Shown in pieces: positions 55,257 through 64,000 of a stretch of DNA of 64,000 bases (position 1 is its first letter; each line of letters begins with the position of its first letter). The notes beneath the pieces are model-generated. The model worked only from the letters and a program-made list of their open reading frames with translations. It had not been told where the DNA came from and did no database searches. Source of the stretch: Haemaphysalis longicornis (Eukaryota > Arthropoda > Arachnida > Ixodida > Ixodidae); contig JABSTR010001229.1 in NCBI GenBank assembly GCA_013339765.2, positions 310,001 to 374,000 on the forward strand, in the 5' to 3' direction. The position numbers and the translations under genes were made by a program.

Positions 55257-55960
55257 TGCGGCACGATTAAGGTAAGGCGGGGCAAAGTGCCACGAAAATG
55301 TGAGAATAGTGAATATACTTTTTTATTTCACTTGATACCATAAAACGCCAATACAGAAACTTTCTTTTGGGTACAAGGTATATGCAATATAAATATGGCC
55401 ATGTTGCCACGGTTCAAAAGGTAATTTAAAAAAGAAATAAAAATTTCTCGAATGTTTTATTTCCCCAACCTGCGGGGCAAAACGAGACGCTGCGTGGGGC
55501 AAAACGAGACAACGTGAAAAAATTTCAGCTGTTCAGTTCTTAGTGTAGAAGCACTTGAAATTCACTCCGTGGGCCGCCACGCAGTCTTCATGAGCCCAGT
55601 CTTTGCAATCCATGCACTGAATCCCGACAGAACCCAGCGCTGGTCTGCTCCAAAAATCCATGCAGATCAAACACCGCCAGTCTTTCTTTGTGCTATGTTT
55701 GTCCTTGTAGAACGCTTGCACTTCACTTGGCTATTCAACGAATGGAAACTGGATACGTTCTCACGCATCTTCTTCGCCGCTTTCCGCCGTTTGTGTCGAT
55801 GTTGGAAGAGTTTCGCAATAAATCGAAGAACGCTTTTTTTAATAATGGGGCTGAACCTAAGTGTTTTGTCATTTTCCCCCCAATCATAGACTTAAAGTGG
55901 GCGAAATTGATTGTTATGGTGCCAACGCGGAAATTAAAAAATGCCATTTTTATGTAAAGT
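55257..55960 (-). pseudogene. Tigger/pogo-like relic with C-terminal PHD-type zinc finger
   Basis: The minus-strand frame reads WRCLICMDFWSRPALGSVGI, QCMDCKDWAHEDCVAAHG and FKCFYTKN. The C-x2-C ... C-x2-C ... W-x-H-x2-C spacing is that of the small PHD-like finger that ends some jerky/Tigger-type transposases. Around it GGGGCAAAACGAGAC is repeated (about 55474 and 55497), and GGGGCAAAGTGCC occurs at 55281, like the GGGGCAA... ends of such elements. The DDE core is not visible. Confidence 0.5.
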
Positions 55961-56015
55961 TTATCCGTTATTGTATCCGTAAGGGATCACTTGCCTTCCG
56001 GCCATCACTACCCAG

Positions 56016-57843
56016 CACGCTAAATTTCTTACACACCTCTTTGGCCAAAAGGGTGTAAGAATCTTGTCCCATGGCAAACACCTTTAAAAGGTGTTTTGGC
56101 GAAAAAAGGTGTACGGATGAAAAAGGGTGTAAACACCTAAAAAGGGTGTAAAGTTGCTCAACACCCTAAAATAAGGGTGTGGCCAGGGCAGCAGCTACGC
56201 GTGGCGCTGTGAATCGCGGAGCGCGCAGCATTCAACACATACAGTCAATACGCAGAAGTTACACTTTGAACACAAATGAATTGAGCAAGAAAACCAACGG
56301 GATGCAAGCGGTACAGGGAGTGCATACTTACTGAGTAATGCATGTGCTCTTCTTGCTTTATATCCAGCAGAGGAAAGCCCCCCCGATAGAGTCGGTGGGC
56401 TTGTCGCAAAAAAAACAGATATTTTGCGCTAATTTTGGAACTATGGATTTTACTATGAGAATATACAAATCAACACGCGGATTTGCAAAAACCTTTTAAT
56501 CACGAGGTAGTTTTTATGTTTTATAACTTATAGAATTTTATTAATACCAAACAAATCTTCCCGCCACCTCAACACCCTCAAAAAGGGTGTTCATTATGTC
56601 AACACCCTTTTTCCCAGAAGGGTGTAAAGCTACAAATTAGGGTGTTCGAAACTAAGAAAAAGGGCGTAAAAAAAATGGTGTAAGAAAAAGGGTGTAAGAA
56701 AAGACCGCGAACTAAGAAAAATGGTGAACAGACCTCCAACCCTGGAGGCATTTTGTACCTGTTTACACGGGTGGACTGAACATTTTTCTAAAAGCGGGGG
56801 TGTTTTGTGCCTCACGATGTTTAAAGCATGAATTGGCATAATTTATTACCAGTGAAGCTGTTTCAGCTTGAGCTTGTTTCGGAGGCGTTAGCAAAAAATA
56901 CAAAGCAAAAGAAACTGCGGCACCTGTAAATGGTGCACCACCGCAGATATATAAAGTCGGCTTTCGAGCTTGTTAGAGTGTGAACACAAGGAGCGTATGC
57001 GTATGCGCACCTCTTACTATACCACTTCAAAGGTACTAGTCTTTTTTGGATTCTAAAAGACAAAAAAATTGGCGCAGCTTGCCAATAGTGGTGCAAGGCT
57101 GGAGAAACAGCATAGCTGGGGGCTGACCTAGCTTGTTTCCCCCTTGGATCCCCTGGCAAGGGGGGGGGGGCACACTGGAATAGCCTTGTAAAATCCGGTT
57201 AAACTTGGCCTCACCCCTCAGCGGTCATCCTTGCTTAGCAAGAATATTGCAAAGCTTAGCAACATAACAAAACTTAGCAACACTGGAAGAAACTGGGTTT
57301 GACCCCCAGCTCCGCTGTTCTTTTTTTTTGCAACTGAAACCTATTTCACTCCGTTTTTAACCCCCTACAGAAAGCCAAGCGTGATGCAGTCGGTAAACAC
57401 CCTTTTCGCCACACGACTATAGTCTTTTTAATTTTGAAGGTTTAAATTGGTGTTTCACATGCCAAAACTAAACTTGGGGCATGAGGAGCACCGCATATGG
57501 AAATGAACGATCATTGCATACGAGCAATTATTTTTTTTGCTTTTGAAAATTTCCTTCGAGTAGAGAAGTATATGAGGGGAGTCTTGTTCTTTACAGTGCT
57601 ATTATGCAACCAAGCACGGCCTTATTTAATGAACAGCTGGACACCTTTTCCACACCCTTTCAACACCCTAAGAAAAACCAAGGGTGTGAAGTTGATCAAC
57701 ACCCTTTTTTTCACACAAAAAGGGTGTAGAACTTAGAAAAGGGTGTTGAGATTCAAGAAAAAGGATGTAAAGGCCTCCCAACACCCTTTTTCAACTTATG
57801 CTGCACCATGTGTGGCTGAAAGGGTGTAAAAAAGATTAGTGTG
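56016..57843 (+). mobile_element. CACTA-like non-autonomous DNA element, copy 2 (1828 bp)
   Basis: The left end CACGCTAAATTTCTTACACA and right end AAAAAGATTAGTGTG are flanked by AG on both sides. Shared interior with copy 1 includes GATGCAAGCGGTACAGGGAG, GTGCAAGGCTGGAGAAACAG and GAAAAACCAAGGGTGT. It is 635 bp longer, with extra ACACCC/GGGTGT clusters at 56570-56720. It ends immediately before the LINE ORF1 at 57.84 kb. No transposase is seen. Confidence 0.65.
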
Positions 57844-58475
57844 AGTGACGCGGATTGTGGACCTTCACAAGAACCAGCCTCCCCAAAAGAAGCGGGCTGT
57901 CGGCGAGGGGCAAGAGGACGCTGCTACGGTGGCCGAAGAAGTCCAGGCAATGGATGAGGCTCCATTTACAGTGGTGAAGTACAAGAAAGCGCGGCCGGCA
58001 GGAATACTAGTGGCGTTTCAGCCAACGCCACCAGGATGCTCCCTTTGGAGGGTGAATCCAAACCTTCTAGCCCGCAGCAGTCGTCACGTCGGCTCAAGAA
58101 AAAGTACTTACACAACGCCTGACCAAGGATGGAAGCCTTGTCGTCACGGTACCAACACTTGCTGCGGCCAATAGGCTATTAGAAGTCACGGAAGTCGCTC
58201 GTATGGCCGTCAGAGTTTCGGTTCCGCGCTCTTACTCAGCGACGTTTGGCAAGATTCACGGTGTGCCTCGAGAGTACACCGACAATGAACTTCTCGAGTA
58301 TCTGCAGGACCAAGGCGTCATATCTCCCAGGCGACAGGTGTCCTACGTCCCCGATGAAAATGGTACAGTCACAGAGTCGCGACGTGGCACAGTGATTCTC
58401 GAGTTTGCGAGTGACTCCCCCTTGCCTAAGCGGGTATACCTTGGGTTTTGTAGTTACCCCATAGAGGAATATATG
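57844..58475 (+). pseudogene. LINE ORF1 (gag-like), 5' part
   Basis: Two overlapping frames read IVDLHKNQPPQKKRAVGEGQ, EEVQAMDEAPFTVVKYKKAR, WRVNPNLLA and, after a frame shift, ARMAVRVSVPRSYSATFGKI, HGVPREYTDNELLEYLQDQG and SPLPKRVYLGFCSYPIEEYM. This is the usual order of the RRM-like region in gag-type ORF1 of tick LINEs before the zinc knuckles. A minus-strand LINE interrupts it at about 58475. It continues at 62.2 kb. Confidence 0.7.
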
Positions 58476-58509
58476 GGTGTAGACTTCACTTCACCGTACA
58501 CTTCACCGT

Positions 58510-59161
58510 ACACTTCACCGTAGACGGTCAAGGGCTCCATCTCTGCGTCTGCGTTGTGCTGTTGTTGCCGGTCCGCTGGTGCGGGGGACGGCGGGCGGGG
58601 TGGCGCAGTGCGGCACGTTGATAGTTCTCGCGCTGCGGCGTCCGCCTCTTCGTTGCGGTTGCTGTGTCCGTCCGGTAGGTCCACTCCCGCGTGTGCGGGG
58701 AACCATCGGATTCTTGTAGTCCTTGTTCGACTCTTCCCTTCGGCGTTCGAGAGCATGCGTGCCGTGGTCCTGCACACTGCATTCCTGGGGAAGCTTGCGA
58801 TCGCCGACCTGGAGTCGCTCAGAATCGTGGTCGTTGTCGGGCAGCTCATGGCCAAGGCTATGGCCGCCTCTTCCGCCTGTCGAGCCGTTCTGGCCCTCAC
58901 GCTGCCGGCATTCAGCAATTCTCCAGTGGTGGCTTTCAGCACCACCGCCACGTACGCGTGGGAGCGTCCGCGGTACTTGGCCGCGTCCACGTACACGGCT
59001 CCCTCGTCTGCGTTATACGCCTTGGCGAGCGCTTGTGCTCGCGCCGTTCGCCGTTCCGCGTTTCTGTCCGGGTGGATGTTGCGCGGGAGCGGCGGTACTT
59101 TGATACTTCGGGTGATTTCGTCTCTTAGTGGGACGATCTCGTCCTCCCGTAGCGATCCCAA
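58510..59161 (-). pseudogene. LINE RNase H domain
   Basis: The frame reads VYVDAAKYRGRSHAYVAVVL, ARTARQAEEAAIALAMSC, TILSDSRSAIASFPRNAV, then IRWFPAHAGV and NRNEEADAAARELS. The catalytic set D (VDAA), E (AEEAA), D (SDSRSA) and the final D (EEADAAA), plus the HAG motif, match RNase H of I-like LINEs. The frame is open over this span but separated from RT by the 59.2-59.7 kb insertion. Confidence 0.75.
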
Positions 59162-59189
59162 GGGAGGGTTGATTCCCAGTCTTTGCAGA

Positions 59190-59690
59190 ATTTTAAGTGC
59201 GAATGCACTTTATAAGCGACCCTGAATTCCGTTGACCGCCGTCCGTCCACATAGCAACAGCTGCGGGGTGCGCGCGCTCCTCGTCTTCCTTGGCAACGGG
59301 GGGAGATGGGCGCGCGCTGCCTGGCCGCTGACATGGCACATACTCACGTGGGGGATTGGCCAGGAATCTCCTCGTCTTCCTTGGCAACGGGGGGAGATGG
59401 GCGCGCGCTGCCTGACCGCTGACATGGCACATACCCAAGTGGGGGATTGGCCAGGAATCGGGAGTGAGAAGGGCTAATGCACCCGCTTAAAGGAGTACTG
59501 ACACGAAATTTCAAAGCTGAGATCCGCTCTAGCAATCAAGTACAAACGACAACACAAATAGGCATCTGTGCATGGCACATACCCACGTGGGGGATTGGCC
59601 AGGAATCGGGCGTGAGAAGGGCTAATGCACTTGCTTAAAGGAGTACTGACACATTACCGAACCGCGCAATTCAACTCCTGCATTCGCACT
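59190..59690. repeat. tandem-repeat insertion in the LINE between RT and RNase H
   Basis: The 91 bp unit CTCCTCGTCTTCCTTGGCAA ... GGGATTGGCCAGGAAT occurs twice (59277-59367 and 59368-59457). A second block from CATGGCACATACCCA(A/C)GTGG through CTTAAAGGAGTACTGACAC occurs at 59424-59501 and 59571-59654. The insertion splits ESANAG from the continuing RILQRLGINPPLG frame. The TTAAAGGAGTACTGACAC end is shared with 1517-1556. Confidence 0.7.
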
Positions 59691-59699
59691 TTCACATTC

Positions 59700-61466
59700 T
59701 TCCCTCGGGGAAATGCGGGGAAATTTTTTTCTGCCAGTCTTTGTGGAGCTCAGGCGCTCGAGCTGTGCCACCCTTTGCGCTTCGCTCACCCCTTCTAGGG
59801 TATTGTGCACCCCAGTGCTAGGAGCGCTTCGTTATTCGTGCCATTCAGGAGGCCGAGGGCCGACCTGTAGGACTTGCGGATCGCCGCATTTATCCTATCT
59901 TTTTCTTGCTTCTTCCAGCGATGAAACGCGCCGACGTAGGCGACGTGACTCATCACGAAAGCCTGTAACAATCGGAGGAGGCTGGCCTCTCGCATCCCTG
60001 CTTGCGCGTGGAGATCTTCTTGATGAGGCGCGTGGCTACTCCCATTTTCGTGGTCATCCGGTCGATCGTAATTGAGTTGCTCGGTTCGCTTCGACGCGCA
60101 TGCCTAGCACCCTTATGCTCTGTACTTTCGGGATGACGGTGCCGTCTCCCGTTCTCAGCACAATGTTCTTTTCGGCCTCTTCTGCGGCCCTCTTGCGATA
60201 CCGACCCGGCGGGGGCAAGATTAGCAACTCGGATTTCTGCGGGGAGCATCTGAGTCCCGTGCCTCGTAGGCTGGCCTCGATGCAGTCCACCGCCTCCTGT
60301 AGCGTTGTTTCAATATGGCCGTCACTGCCCCCGGGTACCCACAGGGTAATGTCGTCCGCGTATATTGTGTATTTCACGTGAGGAAGCTCGTCTAGCCTTC
60401 CGGTGACCCCGATCATCACCAGGTTGAATAGTAAAGGTGAAATGACCGAGCCCTGCGGGGTACCCATGCTGCTGAGCTCTCTCTCTTCCAGTTGCGTCTC
60501 TCCAATCTGAAGCCGGGCGGTGCGCTGCGTCAGAAAGTCTCTGATGTAATTGTACGATCGCTCTCCCAGTCCGAGTCACGAGACCTGGGCTAGGATCGCG
60601 GAGTGCTTCACCTTTTCGAAGGCGCTTTGCAGGTCCAGACCGAGGATGGCGCGATTGTCCGCTGTGGAGCTGCTGGCGACATCCACGACCTCGTGTTGTA
60701 GGAGCAACATGGCGTCCTGCGTGCCGAGCCTCTCTCGAAAGCCCAGCATCGAATCGGGATACAGCCCGTTGTCTTCTAGAAACCTTTGCCACCTGTTATT
60801 GAGCACGTGTTCCAGGACCTTTCCCACACACGAGGTGAGGGATATAGGCCTCAGGTTCTCGATTCCCGGTGGCTTGTTCGGTTTGGGTATTAATATCGTC
60901 CTGGCAGTCTTCCATTGCTTTGGGAGCTTGCCCGACTGCCAGCATTTGTTATAGTACTTGGTGAGTGCCGTTATTGCCTCGTCACTCAGGTTGCGCAGGG
61001 CCTTGTTGCTCACTCGGTCCGGACCTGCGGCCGACTTGCAGTTCAGATCTTGGGCCGCCTTGCGCACTTCCCACTCCTCTATGTCTTTGTCGAGGGCGGA
61101 GTTGGGCGGACCGTCGTAATTTGCGTGTGCCTCGCTCGGGGTGTCGGGGAGGTAGCGCTCGTTTAGGCGCTTGTACACCTCCTCCTCGCCGAGCTTTTTG
61201 GTGGCCGTGTACATAAATTGCGCCAGCCGGTGGTGCTGATAATCCTTGCTTTTGGTCTCGTCCATCAAGTGCCGGAGCAACTTCCACGTACGGCCTTTGT
61301 GGAGTTGCCCGTCGGCTTCGTTACAGATTGCGTGCCACTGCTGAGTGCACAGCTGTCTACTGTATTTTTCAATCTCGCGGCCAAGCGCGGCGATCCTCTT
61401 TCTGAGGTTTCGATTGTGCCGCTGCATTATGCACAACCAGTTTACAATTTTATGTAGTTTTAGCAT
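59700..61466 (-). pseudogene. LINE reverse transcriptase
   Basis: Motifs in order: RKRIAALGREIEKYSRQLCT (upstream linker), ARTILIPKPNKPPGIENLRP, ISLTSCVGKVLEHVLNNRWQ, RAILGLDLQSAFEKVKHSAI, then in a shifted frame GTPQGSVISPLLFNLVMIGV and KYTIYADDITLWVPGGSDGH. The YADD box is intact. AFVMSHVAYVGAFHRWKK, from the thumb, follows. One frame change lies near 60580 and another near 60060, so the copy is inactive. Confidence 0.8.
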
Positions 61467-62206
61467 TTCAAGTACCTTAGGTGACTATTTGTTGTATAGC
61501 ACTCGTGCAGTAAGCGTCCCCCAAACATCCACAGTATCTCACGTCTAGCAATTGCATTTAGACGGAAAAGCGTTCGCAGTTGTGTGGTCGTGCTGCTGAC
61601 CGCTGTGCTTGTTCACCCAGCGCAAAAAAGTGCTTCCTGCTCCCTAGTTTTGCGCTGTACGGTAAAAGTTTCAGTTCATTTATTTCCTTAGTACCTACAT
61701 TGACTTCGCTGACTCTTCTCCCGCCCTCAAGTGGCCTTAGAGTTTCCTACTAGGGCACCAGTCAGCGAAGCGTCGCATGTGCACTTGTGCAGCGCTTGTG
61801 TGGAGCGACCCGGACTCGGAGCTTGATACAGTGTACAAACTAGCAAAGTAAAGAAAGGCACATTCTTCCATTCGGAAACGTGTTGTGGCTTAGTTTCAAC
61901 TGAGCGAGCGAATTGCGGTGACCCGTCGGCGGCCGGCGGACTAGACGCTGGGCCGACTGACTCTGTCGGAAGGTCGGCGAGCAGTGCAGTAGCGCAGACA
62001 ATTGCCAGCTCATCTCCTCCTGACGTCACAAGAAAACGCCACAGAAAATGGGCGAGGGTGCAGATAGGAGGACAGCATTTTCGAATTGATTTTTCTACTA
62101 AATAAATTCGCGTAAACGCGCTCAGAGTGGTCGAAACATGGTCTATGGACTCCGACTACAATTTGCGCTAGTAATCCCGCAATGTTTATAAATCACTTTA
62201 GTGTCC
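61467..62206. other. unidentified insertion between LINE parts
   Basis: It ends CTTTAGTGTCCCTTTAAG, a terminus-like sequence (reverse complement CTTAAAGGGACACTAAAG), where the plus-strand LINE ORF1 resumes. No domain is recognised. It may be a short DNA element next to the minus-strand LINE. Confidence 0.35.
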
Positions 62207-62420
62207 CTTTAAGTGCCAGCGACACGGGCACGTTGCCAAGCATTGAAATGGTTTCTGTGCGGTGCAAAGTGTGTGCTGGGCCGCATTCTCACAAGGAGTG
62301 CCCATCAAGGTCCCATCCACTGTGTGCAAATTGTGATGGATCGCATCCGGCACCATACGGATCGTGTCCAAAGAAAAAATTACCCCCATCTTCCCGTGAG
62401 AGAACCCTGATGTGATGCGA
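62207..62420 (+). pseudogene. LINE ORF1 zinc-knuckle segment
   Basis: KCQRHGHVAKH, then in the next frame VRCKVCAGPHSHKECPSRS and CANCDGSHPAPYGSCPKKK, form a row of CCHC-type knuckles as in gag-like ORF1 of I/R1-group LINEs. The first knuckle is broken by a stop and frame change. It continues the ORF1 interrupted at 58475. Confidence 0.75.
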
Positions 62421-62940
62421 CGCATCGTGGGGGTTCAATTGGCGTTTCCATTGGGTAGATTCTCTAAATCGCGTGAAACGTGTTGTGAACGCGTATGATG
62501 CATTTCCATAACATGCGGGTGTTCTCATACGAACACCCGCATGTGTTCGTATGAGCGTTTGGACTGACGCTGGTATTGGATTGGCGTCAGTCCACTCGCT
62601 GAAGGGACTGTCACTTTCATCACGTCTTCATCGGAAGATCTTCTTCTTCAAATCAAGCACGGAGGTATCGTCAAGCAAGTCAAGTCAAGGGCGAGAGCGA
62701 GCGATTGACTGATCCGGCGCCGTGCGCTCCCCGCGTATATTCCCGCTTTTGGAAGGAGAGGAGCCGGGGGGAAGACGCAAACGTAGGCGAAGCGCGGGCA
62801 CACCAGCTGTTGTTATGATAATGAGACAGAGCGAGAGCGCGGCGCACAGCTGTCGGAGAGAAGAACGGAGGAGAGTTGCACATGTGCAGTGAGCGTGCGG
62901 ACGCCGCGACAACGGAGGGACATACCGAGAGCAAGAGATG
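62421..62940. repeat. insertion with three overlapping palindromes
   Basis: CATGCGGGTGTTC/GAACACCCGCATG (62512-62543) overlaps CTCATACGAACAC/GTGTTCGTATGAG (62524-62555), and GGACTGACGC/GCGTCAGTCC follows (62561-62593). The rest (62690-62940) is GC-rich with no domain. Confidence 0.65.
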
Positions 62941-63470
62941 CGCCCTCGCTCGAGCCATAGAACAAGTGGGAAGGTAAACGCCCAGGACGACATGACCTAC
63001 CCCCAAACCTGGAAATGGTGTTTACGGCAACGAACTCGCTTCAAACAGATCAGTCATCGCAAACCAAGACGGCACCTAACAAGTCAAGTAACTCTCTTCG
63101 AGCAGAACAGTCGTCGAAAATCAAGTCGACACCTAACAGCCATACGCAATGTCTGTTCAGGAGAACCCCAAGTCGCTGTCATCAGAAACATACAATACAA
63201 GTCCACGACTCACTCTGAGCATGTCAGTACCTCCAGGACCCTGCGGACACGGAACGACCATCGAAACCTGACGACAGTCAGCTCTCCCACTAGTACTGAC
63301 CTCTGGCAGGTTCTAAAACCAATGTTGTTCACTGCTATCGAGGCTATCGTTCGTTCACTTCCGTCTTCCGGAAGCCTCCACGAAGTCGAAACTGTCTTGG
63401 CATTGGAGCCGTTGGTGAACGCCTTCTTCTCAGTGCAGCGCCGTTCGTCTGGAGGCACAGCATAACAACG
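62941..63470 (+). pseudogene. LINE ORF1 C-terminal part, frame-shifted
   Basis: Ser/Thr/Lys-rich frames (NSLQTDQSSQTKTAPNKSSN; then TDLWQVLKPMLFTAIEAIVR and ALEPLVNAFFSVQRRSS). It is positioned between the knuckles and the endonuclease, as the tail of ORF1 should be. The helical ending is common in these proteins. Assignment is mainly positional. Confidence 0.5.
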
Positions 63471-63507
63471 CAAGCTGCAGTCCCTGGACAGTCACTTCAA
63501 ACCAATT

Positions 63508-63759
63508 ACAGGAAGTGCACAATTTTTCAGTGGAACGCTCGGGGCTTGCGGTCTAAGTTTGCTGACTTTCGTTACCTTATTACCACATACCGCTTTCCTT
63601 TTATTGTCATCTCAGAGTCTCGTGTGGGTGATGAATTTCGTATGAACGGTTATCAACTATTGCACTCGCGGCGATTTAATGGGCCAAGCAGGCTATTTGT
63701 CGCTTTTCGTGATGACATGCCCTTTGCTGAAGTTGACGTGACGCCGCACGACACAAATG
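63508..63759 (+). CDS. LINE ORF2 endonuclease, 5' part (interrupted)
   Basis: An 84-codon stretch free of stops begins near KCTIFQWNARGLRSKFADFR, then FPFIVISESRVGDEF and NGYQLLHSRRFNG. 'qWNarGLr.K...l' and 'E(T/S)' are the first motifs of the apurinic-type endonuclease of LINEs (Asn and Glu of the active site). No ATG is visible in frame, as expected within ORF2. It is cut at 63760 by an RTE 3' end. Confidence 0.7.
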
Positions 63760-64000
63760 AGTATGTCATCATCATCATCATCATCATCACCAGCCTATCT
63801 ACGCCCACTGCAGGGCAAAGGCCTCTCCCATTATTCTCCAATTACCTCGGTCCCTGTGCCAACTGTGACCAATTTATCCCCGCAAACTTCTTGATCTCAT
63901 CTGCCCATCTAATTTTCTGCCGCCCCCTGCAACGCTTGCCTTCTCTAGGGATCCACTCTGTTACCCTTAATGACCAACGGTTATCTTGCCTTCGCATTAC
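63760..64000 (-). mobile_element. RTE-type LINE 3' end, runs off the window
   Basis: (CATCAT)n at 63766-63789, then the reverse complement of the 3' coding end seen at 19.15-19.38 kb: WPQLAQDRGNWRIMGEAF and WIPREGKRC on the minus strand. It is inserted tail-first into the endonuclease coding region. Confidence 0.85.

Larger units (their letters stand above)
58476..61466 (-). mobile_element. minus-strand LINE (I-group-like, RT plus RNase H) nested in another LINE
   Basis: From high to low coordinates: RT, a 500 bp insertion, and RNase H. The 3' end has short tandem repeats (GTGAAGTGTACG three times). An RNase H domain after RT is characteristic of the I group. The 5' end is truncated before the endonuclease. 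It disrupts the plus-strand LINE ORF1. Confidence 0.75.

Noticed and set aside
58554..59225. 223-codon plus-strand frame
   Set aside because: It is antisense to the LINE RNase H and shares its GC-rich codon pattern; the minus-strand reading has real motifs.
62680..63006. Minus-strand frames of about 100 codons near 62.7-63.0 kb
   Set aside because: They are antisense to the GC-rich inserted sequence with no motif.

Overview
The window is nuclear DNA of an arthropod, most probably a hard tick (Ixodidae). The strongest evidence is about ten copies of a tRNA-derived SINE that I recognise as the tick Ruka family (described from Rhipicephalus appendiculatus). It has a tRNA-like head with A and B boxes, a body starting near 'TCTGATGGAGGCGAAAAGC' and a tail of CAATCAATCA. 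Several copies have clean 12-15 bp target-site duplications. There are no operons, ribosome binding sites or dense long ORFs. Most of the sequence is transposon-derived, often nested and broken.

Layout. 0.3-7.1 kb: a plus-strand host gene seen only as an internal exon (2324-2452), a phase-compatible terminal exon (4230-4591) and a long 3' UTR. 7.1-8.7 kb: an old Ruka SINE interrupted by a younger Ruka and by a hAT relic. 8.9-13.2 kb: LINE and LTR fragments, a palindrome and a CACTA-like element with dense ACACCC/GGGTGT subterminal repeats. 13.7-17.7 kb: two Ruka copies, a Penelope-like (GIY-YIG) remnant, a fold-back repeat and an RTE-type LINE 3' end. 18.9-22.2 kb: another RTE 3' end, then an array of about 465 bp repeats holding six tRNA-like Pol III cassettes with T5/T6 terminators. 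22.4-24.9 kb: a minus-strand LINE relic. 27.8-29.0 kb: a minus-strand intronless REXO1-like DEDDh exonuclease with one stop and one frameshift. 30.7-33.6 kb: Ruka, a small ORF, a long-TIR element and a second SINE type. 33.1-35.4 kb: two inverted Tc1-like relics and a solo LTR. 35.5-45.9 kb: a Ty3/Gypsy-type LTR element (734 and 729 bp LTRs) with broken gag-protease and no visible pol, invaded by a 4.75 kb hAT-type element (8 bp TSD) and a 1.17 kb Tigger/pogo element (TA TSD). 46-56 kb: mostly unannotated sequence with simple repeats, one Ruka, an unknown ORF and a Tigger-like PHD-finger relic. 56-64 kb: a second, longer CACTA-like copy beside a plus-strand LINE (ORF1 with CCHC knuckles, then endonuclease), itself cut by a minus-strand LINE with RT and RNase H and, at the window end, by an RTE 3' end.

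Together this is a tick 'transposon graveyard' around two host-gene candidates. Insertion order can be read from nesting. All enzymatic reading frames seen carry disablements or truncations, except the short terminal stretch of LINE endonuclease at 63.5 kb. Family names rest on motifs read by eye. No database search was possible.
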